This document shows positions 48,401-56,999 of a stretch of 64,000 nt of DNA, piece after piece; the first letter of the stretch is position 1; every line of letters begins with the position of its first letter. This DNA comes from Thinopyrum elongatum (lineage: Eukaryota; Streptophyta; Magnoliopsida; Poales; Poaceae): assembly GCA_011799875.1 (NCBI GenBank), contig CM022302.1, positions 187,558,942 to 187,622,941 on the forward strand. Direction: 5' to 3'. A program made the position numbers and the translations under genes. The notes beneath the pieces were generated by a model. The model saw nothing but the letters and a program-made list of their open reading frames with translations, ran no database searches and was not told where the DNA came from.

Positions 48401-48580
48401 TGTTTGTTGGGATGCCTGAGTATTGATGTCTTTATGTCAAATTATAGACTATTGCTTTGAATCACTCGTGTCTTAATATTCATGCCATGATTAGATTATG
48501 TGATCAAGATTATGCTAGGTAGCATTCCACATCAAAAATTATCTTATTTATCATTTACCTACTCGAGGAGGAGCAGGAAT
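45482..48580 (+). other. 3' non-coding region of E5
   Basis: 3.1 kb. Includes polypurine-tract-like 'taagcttggggatg' copies at about 46348 and 46403 and five 'cttcacttatat' motifs between 46578 and 46792. Segments 46250-46450 and 48360-48580 mirror 29640-29850 and 28330-28560 of E3. No conserved reading frame. Confidence 0.7.
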
Positions 48581-48594
48581 TAAGCTTGGGGATG
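48581..48594 (+). other. Polypurine tract of E5
   Basis: TAAGCTTGGGGATG, same as E3, directly followed by the E4 LTR. Confidence 0.78.
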
Positions 48595-49779
48595 TGATGA
48601 CCCACAAGTATAGGGGGTTAATCGTAGTCCTTTCGATAAGTAAGAGTGTCGAACCCAACGTGGAGCAGAAGGAAATGACAAGTGGTTTTCAGCAAGGTAT
48701 TTTCTGCAAGCACTGAAATTGTTGGTAACAGATAGTTTGATAGCAAGATAAGTTGTAACGAGCAAGTAACGGTAACAATAGATAAAGTGCAGCAAGATAG
48801 CCCAATCCTTTTGTGGCAAAGGACAGGCCAAAATGGTCTCTTATGATAAGCAAAGCGTTCTTGAGGGTACACGGGAATTTCACCATATCACTTTCATCAT
48901 GTTGGTTCGATTTGTGTTCGCTACTTTGATAATTTGATATGTGGGTGGACCGGTGCTTAGGTGCTGTTCTTACTTGAACAAACCTCCTACTTATGATTAA
49001 CCCCCTCGCAAGCATCCGCAACTACGAGAAAAGTATTAAGATAAAATCTAACCATAGCATTAAACTTTTGGATCCAAATCGTTCCCTTACGAAGTAGCGC
49101 ATAAACTAGGGTTTAAGCTTCTGCCACTCTAGCAACCCATCATCTAATAACTACTCCACAATGCATTCCCTTAGGCCCAAAATATTGTGAAGTGCCATGT
49201 AGTCGACGTTCACATGACACCACTAAGGGAATCACAACATAGATATCATCAAAATATCGAACACATATCAAGTTCACATGATTACTTGCAACACGACTTC
49301 CCCCGTGACCTCAAGAACAAAAGTAACTACTCAAAAATAGCAATCATGCTCAAGATCAGAGGGGTATTAAATAGCATAATGGATCTAAACTTATAATCTT
49401 CCACCAAATAAATCATATGGTAATCAACTACAAGATGTAATCAACACTACTAGTCACCCACAAGTACCAATCTAAAGTTCCGGTACAAAGATTGAACACA
49501 AGAGATGAACTAGGGTTTGAGAGGAGATGGTGCTGTTGAAGATGTTGGTGGAGATGGCCCTCCCAAAGATGGGAGAGTTGTTGGTGATGACGATCACGAT
49601 GATTTCCCCCTCCGGGAGGGAAGTTCCCCCGGCGGAATCGCTCCACCGGAGGGCAAAAGTGCTCCTGCCCAAGTTCCGCCTCGAGACGGCGGCGCTTCGT
49701 CCCGAAAGTCCTCCCATTATTTTTTCTATGTCAAAATGACTGATATACCAGAAGATGGGCACCGGAGGTGGGCCGAGGA

Positions 49780-49837
49780 GGGCACAACCCACCAGGGCGC
49801 GCCTGGGCTCCCTGGCGCGCCCAGGTGGGTTGTGCCC
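49780..49837. other. Large GC-rich hairpin in E4 LTR
   Basis: 'gggcacaacccaccaggg' and 'cccaggtgggttgtgccc' with GGCGCGCC at the top; 25-base arms with a single mismatch. Confidence 0.75.
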
Positions 49838-50034
49838 ACCTGGTGGGCCCCCTCTGGTAGTTATTTGCTCCAATATTCTTCATATATTGTAAAATAATTC
49901 TCCGTAAATTTTCAGCTCATTTGGAGATGTGCAGAATAGGTAACTCTGACGTAGCTTTTTCAGGTCCAGAATTCCAGCTGCCGGTATTCTCCCTCTTTGT
50001 GTAAACCTTGCATATTATGAGAGAAAAAGGCATT

Positions 50035-50037
50035 AGA
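50035..50037. repeat. TSD of CACTA-2 (left)
   Basis: AGA, repeated at 60333-60335; the uninterrupted LTR at 553-560 reads 'ttagaattg', matching the rejoined site. Confidence 0.85.
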
Positions 50038-50194
50038 CACTACTGCAGGATGTTGCTAACCCGACACTATGATCAAAGACCCTTTGACGAAACTGTGTGC
50101 GATGCATTAATCGCAAACGATGATGTAAAAAAACCATCAAAAAAGATGCAAAATGTTTGCAATGACGGAGACATCAAACACGATTTAGATTTTA

Positions 50195-50620
50195 GTTGTG
50201 TGTGCGATGCAGGGCATACAGTTGATCCATACGAACTGTTTGCGATGAGACAGAACAACAGAAACGGGTAGCCATATCAAGGTGTGTGCGATATATGGCA
50301 TATAGTTCGCTCAGATGAACTATTTGCTATTAGGGAGTGTAACAGAAATGGTTAGCCAAATCAAGGTGTGTGTGATATACGGCATACGGTTCACTCGGAC
50401 GAACTGTTTTCGATTAGGGAACACAACAGAAATGGTTCAACTTAACGAGATGTGTGTGATATGCGGCATACAGTTCACATAGATGAACTGTTTGTGATGA
50501 GTCAAAAGAACATAAACGAGTCGTGTAATCAAGATGTGTGTGATACGCGGCAAACAGCCCAGTCGGATGAACTGTTTGCGATGAGAAATTATAACACAGA
50601 TGGTTACTACAGTTAATTCG
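50195..50620. repeat. 84-bp subterminal tandem repeats of CACTA-2
   Basis: The 'ggcatacagtt' block (variants) starts at 50213, 50297, 50381, 50465 and 50549, spacing 84 each time. Each unit carries 'tgtgtgcgat' and a palindrome with arms ACAGTTC/GAACTGT. A degenerate copy lies at 50090-50195. Likely transposase-binding repeats. Confidence 0.88.
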
Positions 50621-51010
50621 TGTGCAATTCTGTGTATACAAAAAGCTTTGAAAAATGCAAACTAGTTGCTTGCGGTGGCTAGGAGTATCGCACACGATGC
50701 GTCTGCAAGTACTCGTGTGCGATGATTAGTAAGTTACACATACATTTCCTTATGTTAACACGTGTGTGAATTTGCGACATGGACAATTAATATGCAAATG
50801 CCTTCTGGACATCGGTGCTGGTCGCCACGTCCAAAACATGGACGTCCTCTACTCTACCGCTCTACCGGGCACACGCTTAAACTCAATGAACTGTGTACGA
50901 TACTAATACTTTCCATGAAAATTTAAGAACTTGGCTAACAGCATTTGAGTAACATATATATAGTGGTTACACTATTCGACAAAAGGAGGATCTTCGTAAC
51001 ACGGTTTTGA
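50621..51010. other. Subterminal spacer of CACTA-2
   Basis: A few more 'cgtgtgcgatg' copies (50660-50720), then unique sequence. No gene. Confidence 0.5.
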
Positions 51011-51150
51011 CAACCATATGGTCCATATCTACATACTTAACATAGTAACAACTATCACATTTTAAGAGGCTGAGGGCCAACAACCATATGGTCCATATCT
51101 ACATACTTAACATAGTAACAGCTAGCACATTTTAAGAGGCTGAGGGTCAA
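51011..51150. repeat. 70-bp direct tandem duplication
   Basis: 51011-51080 and 51081-51150 differ at three or four positions; both start 'caaccatatggtccat'. A third copy begins and stops at 51151. It lies just past the 3' end of the B3-like gene. Confidence 0.9.
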
Positions 51151-51159
51151 CAACCACAA

Positions 51160-52782
51160 CTATCCGCTGGAAGCAGCTTGCTCACGGTGACTCGGCATCT
51201 CGTCAATGAAAAGGAAGAACCCTCCTGTGCCTTGGTAGAGCATGAGTAGAACAGTGTCTCCAATTTTCCAATATGGATGCATTGCCACGACAAGCGAGAA
51301 CTTCTTAATTTGAATGGTTCCATTTCTGCGGGAAATGCAGTACCTTGCAATCACTTTGGCGTTATTAGCAGGCACAAGTGTAATTCGACCATGCCGGGAA
51401 ATCGATCCAGGAGCTACAACGGGCAATTTCTGTTGAAATGTAGAATAAAAACCAATTGTAACATATCGTTGAAGATATATATAGTTTATGAGCATCAACA
51501 TAAAAATAAGACTTTGTACCAGTGTTTTGTGCACACAATTGGTCTTGTTCAATGTGTGCACCATAGGTATAATTAATCCCTTCCAAAATCCAGCGTTCAT
51601 ACGCTGTGCTATCTCTGTCAGATTATCAACAAATTTTATGACATGCTTCAAGTCCTTCCAGTGAAATTTGGTACACTTAGTAACATACAGATCATTAACT
51701 ATGCATCCGACATATCCTGCTTAAAAGGTGGAAAGGTATTATTTATTCAGAACATGGTAGAAGAATATATAGTGCGCATAAATTGGTAAATAGAATTTGT
51801 TACTGCCTAGGAACGGAGTCAGAAAATGAAATCACAATTGGTTGCTTAAATAGTGATTAATTAGTCAGAACAAATACCCCGATTTTGCTAAGTAATATGC
51901 CAGCATGGAGAAAGTTGAAAGGACACTAACCTCAATCAGACTTTGATCGGCTGATGACGTCGGGGAAGTAAACATCCATGTTAATTAGACCAGGCTGTGG
52001 TGCACGCACTAGAATTTTATTGCCAGCTTTCAGTTCATAACACTTAGACATTTTTCTCCAAAGGTCCGCATCAAAATAGGAGTGACCATCTTTATCAAGT
52101 TTTACGCTAACTGTCATTGTAAATCCATGCTGCGTTATCAATATGACATCCATGGAGTCATCAACAAAGTAAAGCCCAATATTTCCTTCTACTCCTGTTC
52201 TTACAAAGCAAGGGATGTACTGCTTGAAATGAAAATTAAGATCGTAAACTAGATATATTGAAATAATAGAGCAAGATGCAAATATGGGAGTAACTGATAG
52301 AACACATCAATATATAGCTGAAAGCAAAGTACAAAAATATATAATTAAAAATAGATAATGTAACAAATATTTGATGCAAATATGAGAGTAACTGAATGAA
52401 CAATACATCATAAATTTGCCTAATATAGGGAAAAAATCGGCTTCGACATCTAGTCTACACGTGGCACCGTACCTTTTATCCAAATGTAGCAATAGACGGT
52501 ATATGTTCACAAATTTAGGCCATGCCGACCGTGGTAGGGTGAGATTGAACATACCGAGCGCTCCCTGAAGTCATCCGGAATGGTGAGATAGAACTTTGTT
52601 TCCGACTGGCCGCGACCACACTTGCCCGATTTGTGCTCGCACTATGGGCACACGAATGAAAACTCTCGAATCAGCTAGAAGAAAAATGAATCCACGGCGA
52701 TTTCCGCCGGTTGATTAACAGTGACAGACGGATTGTGATAAGAGATGAGTGAATATTTTGCTAAATTGATTACCTTCTCCAT
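51160..52782 (-). pseudogene. Minus-strand gene with two B3-like domains (5 exons)
   Basis: Exons 52782-52774, 52674-52555, 52222-51931, 51716-51520 and 51429-51160, all with GT/AG borders and compatible phases, total 888 nt. Exons 2-3 form a B3-like domain (KFYLTIPDDFRE, GHSYFDADLWRKM, ELKAGNKILV); exons 4-5 form a second (SRHGRITLVP, YCISRRNGTIQI, HPYWKIGDTVLLMLYQG). A Cys pair and CGRG near the N-terminus precede the first. B3 domains are plant DNA-binding folds. Two nonsense codons, TAG at 52642-52644 and TGA at 51932-51934, break it, although every splice phase is intact, which implies recent loss. Fold assignment is from motif spacing only. Confidence 0.65.
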
Positions 52783-52789
52783 GAGAAAA

Positions 52790-53105
52790 ATCCCCGGCCC
52801 AATCCCACAGAAAACCCTAATCGACCAAAGTCTAGAATGTCGGTGCAAGTCGGTGCAGATAGGCGGCGGCAAGCGGTAGGGGCGAAATCCCGTGCCGTTT
52901 GGAGCGCGACCTCCATCCGCTGACGACAACCGTCGAGCTTAGGGTGGCCGCCACGATAGAAGTTGATGAGGTGCAGAGTTGTGGAGGAGTCCACGGTGAG
53001 TGGGTGGGGACAAAGTGGGCGAGGGTTTTCTTTTTTCCTTTTGCATGTGTGGGTGAACACACACGGTTCGCAGAGGTGACGGAGATGAATCATGTGCGAT
53101 AGTAA
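52790..53105. other. Promoter/leader region of the minus-strand B3-like gene
   Basis: GC-richer sequence up to the start of array 2; frames such as 52832-53062 are not supported. Ends with 'gtgacggagatgaa', a block repeated before the plus-strand ORF at 55446. Confidence 0.4.
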
Positions 53106-55290
53106 ATCACCGAGATTGAAGGGGAATCCAAATTTCCTTTGTCCTTTGTCCATGAGTTTTTTTCTATGATGAACATAAACCCTGCAAATCACCGTGTTCA
53201 AACTTGGCACTTTTCCGGGTCATTTACCATATTTAGGGGATTATGTGCATTTTCTAGGCATTAATGCACATAATTCAAATTCAAACAATCGGTGCATGAA
53301 AAGGTGCACGAGAACGGCCCGGAAAACCATGCTCGTGCTATTTAGTAAATTCTCATGCCTTTTACAAGGAATGGGCAGAGATTTGACGGAAATGTGTGGC
53401 AATAGTGAACCAAAAACACTTTGTTTATTGGTTTTTTCAACAATAGAAAAATGAAATACATGCTTGAAAAACATGATGGCTAGCATGGTGCCATGGTATG
53501 GCCTCACCATGCCCTGGTAAAAATTTGAGAAGGTTTGGCTATGTAGTCGTGCACACCCTTCATAAATCGAACCATCACCGAGGAAGTTTCATGCTTTCGA
53601 GGGGGGAATCACCAAGATTGAAGGGGCCGGGAATCCAAATTTCCTTCCTAGTTTGTCATTCAGTTTTTTTCTACAATCAACATACCCCTTCCAATGCAAC
53701 ATGTTCAAATTTGGCATTTTTCCGGGCTCATTTACCACATTTAGGGGATTATGTGCATTTTCTAGGCATTAATCCACGTAATTCAAATTCGAACAATCGG
53801 TGCATGAAAAGGTGCACAAGAATGGTCTGGAAAACCATGCTCGTGGTATTTAGTAAATTCTCATGCCTTTTACAAGGAATGGGCAGAGATTTCAAGGGAA
53901 TGTGTGGCAATAGTCAACCACAAATGTGTCGTTTACTGGGTTATCAACTATAGAAAAATGAAATACGTGCTTGAAAAACATGACGCCTGGCATGGTGCCA
54001 TGGTATGGCCTCACCGTGCCCTGGTAAAAAGTTGAGAAGGTTTGGTTTATGTCGTCATGCACACCCTTCATAAATCGAACCATCACCGAGGAAGTTTCAT
54101 GGTTTTGAGGGGGGAAAGATTGAAAGGGAATCCAAATTTCCGTCCTAGTTTGTCATTCAGTTTATTTCCAATGATCAACATACCCCCTCCAATGCAACGT
54201 GTTCAAATTTGGCATTTTCCCGGGCTCATTTACCATATTTAGGGGATTATGTGCATTTTCTAGGCATTAATGCACATAATTCAAATTCAAACAATCGGTG
54301 CATGAAAAGGTGCACAAGAACGGTCTGGAAAACCATGCTTGTGCTATTTAGTAAATTCTCATGCCTTTAACAAGGAATGGGCAGAGATTTCAAGGAAATG
54401 TGTGGCAATAGTCAACCACAAACGCGTCGTTTACTGTGTTAACAACTATAGAAAAATGAAATACATGCTTGGAAAACATGACGCCTGGCGTGGTGCCATG
54501 GTATGGCCTCACCGTGCCCTGGTAAAAATTTGAGAATGTTAGCCTTATGTCATCATGCACGCCTTTCATAAATCGAACCATCACCGAGGAAGTTTCATGG
54601 TTTCGAGGGGGAAATCACCAAGATTGAAGGGGAATCCAAATTTCCTTTGTCCTTTGTCCATGAGTTTTTTCTACGATGAACATACACCCTGCAAATCATC
54701 GTGTTCAAATTTGGCACTTTCTTGGGTTCATTTACCATATTTAGCGGATTATGTGCATTTTCTAGGCATTAATGCACATAATTCAAGTTCCAAGAATTGG
54801 TGCATGAAAGGGTGCACAAGAACGGCCTGGAAAACCATGCTCGTGCCATTTAGTAAATTCTCATGCCTTTTACAAGGAATGGGCAGATATTTCGATGAAA
54901 TGTGTGGCAATAGTCAACCACAAACGTTTGTTTATTGGGTTTTCAAATAGAGAAAAATGAAATAAATGCTTGAAAAACATGACGCCTGGCATGGTGCCAT
55001 GGTATGGCCTCACCATGTCCTAGTAAAAATTTGAGAAGGTTTGGCTTATGTCATCATGCATGCCCTTCATAAATCGAACCATCAGCGAGGAAGTTCCACG
55101 CTTTCGAGAGGGAAATCACCAAGATTGAAGGGGAATCCAAATTTTCTTTGTTCTTTGCCCTTGAGTTTTTTTTTCTACGATGAACATACACCCTGCAAAT
55201 CACCGTGTTCAAATTTGGCATTTTTTTGAGCTCATTTACCATATTTAGGGGATTATATGCATTTTCTAGGCACTTAGCGCATATAAATCC
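53106..55290. repeat. Tandem array 2, ~500-bp period, about 4.4 units
   Basis: Marker 'ttatgtgcattttctaggca' begins at 53241, 53749, 54247, 54749 and (ttatatgc) 55253, spacing 508, 498, 502, 504. Units share 'ggtgcatgaaaaggtgca', 'gcctcaccgtgccctggtaa' and 'aatcgaaccatcaccgagg'. The first ~95 bases of the unit align with the start of the array 1 unit (TGTT-AAATTTGG...TTTTCTAG-CAT...TAATTCAAATT). Confidence 0.93.
55280..55289 (+). promoter_or_regulatory. TATA-like box upstream of the 131-residue ORF
   Basis: 'catataaatc' at the point where array 2 ends, about 305 bases before the ORF. Weak: no other promoter evidence. Confidence 0.25.
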
Positions 55291-55585
55291 AATCCAGCTA
55301 CAGCTGCACAGGTGTGATGTGAGGGATGTGGATTGCCGTTCGATCACGGCATATCCTATAGTGCACACGCGCGATCTGCGTTGCTGGGGTTCTGGCCAAT
55401 CATAACGCAACACACAATAGGCTCAGCGCACACTATTTCCGGAGGCGACGGAGATGAACCGTGCGCGATAATGAACGAGCAAAATTGTAAGGGAAGCCAA
55501 ATTTCCTTCGTCGTTTGTCGTTGAGCTCTTAAAAACCACCGCACTGTACGCCTGCCAGGCCACTCCGACCCAGAGCTCTCTCCAA

Positions 55586-55987
55586 GTGTCGGTAATGGCA
55601 CCGCGACGCACAGTAACTGGTAAGGAAGCGATGGCATCCCGCCGCGCAGCGTTCCTCGCCGCCCACGACCGCACACATGGTAAGGAAGCGATGGCATCTC
55701 GCCCTGCCGAGTTCATCGCCGCCGGCGGCCGCACAAGTACGTGGGCGGACTTTGATGCTACCATGGCCGAATGGGCGGTGGATCTAGAGGCGGCCAAAGC
55801 CGCACAGAAGGAGCAGAAAAGGCAGAAAGCAGTCAAGAAAAGGGAGTCCCGCCGCCGCAAGAAAGAAGAGGCTTCACGCCGTGCTGAGGAGAGATCGGCA
55901 GAGATCGAAGCACGGTGGGCTGCCGCCTACAAGGCCGGGAAGGAGAACGACGGCGTCTGGCCAGCATGCCCCGATGGCAGCATGTGA
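55586..55987 (+). CDS. Intact basic/charged 131-133-residue cargo ORF of CACTA-2
   Basis: Opens at the ATG at 55586 or, two codons on, at 55595 (MAPRR); ends in TGA at 55985-55987. Two tandem copies of a ~20-residue motif at the N-terminus (GKEAMASRRAAFLAAHDRTH, GKEAMASRPAEFIAAGGRT), a short WADFDATMAEWAVDLEAAK helix, then a strongly basic coiled-coil-like region (KKRESRRRKKEEASRR) and a short acidic tail. GC-rich codon use. No domain recognised. Position next to array 2 corresponds to the 41153 gene of CACTA-1. Lack of any stop in a neutral background is the main support. Confidence 0.6.
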   Translation: MSVMAPRRTVTGKEAMASRRAAFLAAHDRTHGKEAMASRPAEFIAAGGRTSTWADFDATMAEWAVDLEAAKAAQKEQKRQKAVKKRESRRRKKEEASRRAEERSAEIEARWAAAYKAGKENDGVWPACPDGSM

Positions 55988-55989
55988 GA

Positions 55990-56680
55990 AGTAGTTAGTG
56001 CGTGTGTCACCCGTAAGTTTGTATAATTAATTATGAGCATCTACCAGTACTACATATGTACTAGTTTTAGAGCAAATTACCAGTAGTACTTTAAGTTGGT
56101 ACTATCTATTATTAACGTACAATGTCGGTAAGCGCATCCTTTGAGGGCTTTGAGCGTTGATTAGCATGTGTTCATTGAAGTTTTGTAGTTGCACCCCGGC
56201 CCTAAATACTCCCAAAACGTCCGCCCACAACCACCAGAGACTAGAGCTGGCCGCAGCTAGTTTTTAGTCCCACCTCGCCATGCGAGTTGGCCGCACACCG
56301 GCTTAAATTGCCATGCCGGCGGATGGTAGCAAGCTTCTCTCTTGTTGCATAGGATCAAATCTGGCTACGCGAGCGAGGCAGGTTAACACTTGATTGCATT
56401 TCATAAACCGATGATTGCTCATCGGGTGTCACCTTGCCTCGTTCATGTACATTGAATAATCCTGATACAATGAAAGAGATTTTTGAAATTAGGTGCGGTT
56501 GGAGATGCTGATAGATATAAGAATTATTAGAAGATCGCAAAACACACGGTTTCCATGGCGTACCCGTGTGCGTTTTTTGTGTTAATGATCCATAAGTCAG
56601 TTACATGTGTGATGTTTCCTAATAAACCAAGCGTACCATTGACCGAAAAAATTAACTACACGTGTACATTTTTATGAGAC
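55990..56680. other. Spacer between CACTA-2 plus-strand genes
   Basis: A/T-rich 3' flank, then a stretch with 'cacacggtttccatggcgtac' type motifs at 56550. No gene seen. Confidence 0.5.
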
Positions 56681-56999
56681 GTGATCTGCCAATTTTTTCT
56701 TTTCTCGCACACGAGTATTTTATGCGCTTCGTCTGCGTTGTGTGTGTTCCCCCGCCCAAGTTTCAAGTTTCATAGCGAAATTTTCATTAGGCACGCCATT
56801 TCAGAATTTATTCCTCCCACCACATCCCCACCCATAAAATTTCCTCAGTGTCTTCCCCCCTCCCCCCCTCCCCCTACCGGCAGCTCAAACCGCCACCACC
56901 GCAACCACAACTTCAACCACATCTACGTTCTGCCCGAGCATCATCGATCCAGTCAGGTAACCCACCGATCTCTATCACGGCCCCAGCCTGATTGCTTAA

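Larger units (their letters stand above)
44085..48594 (+). mobile_element. E5: non-autonomous retroelement with unknown ORF
   Basis: Primer site 44085-44101, an ORF of ~430 codons in two frames (44197-45481) where gag is expected, a 3.1-kb non-coding 3' region related to that of E3, and polypurine tract 48581-48594. The 5' LTR is missing except perhaps the ~10 bases before the primer site ('cactcttact' also occurs in LTR 'A'). The 3' LTR is not in the window: E4 begins at the next base. Confidence 0.8.
48595..50037 (-). repeat. 3' LTR of E4, first part
   Basis: 1,443 bp of LTR 'A' from TGATGACCCACAAG to 'gcattaga'; it resumes at 60336 ('attactcccaaaagc') after CACTA-2. Added together the LTR is 1,521 bp. 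Confidence 0.88.

Noticed and set aside
42264..48594. LTR 42264-43796 as the 5' LTR of E5
   Set aside because: There are 288 bases between this LTR and the E5 primer site instead of about 11, the LTR has its own near-matching target duplication, and the flanks form a continuous ORF.
50195..50620. CRISPR-like array from regular 84-bp spacing
   Set aside because: Whole units are repeated rather than short repeats with unique spacers, and the context is a CACTA subterminal region in a plant genome.
51365..51586. Alternative-frame ORFs across the B3-like exons
   Set aside because: They run through introns; the exon model with matching phases explains the coding signal.
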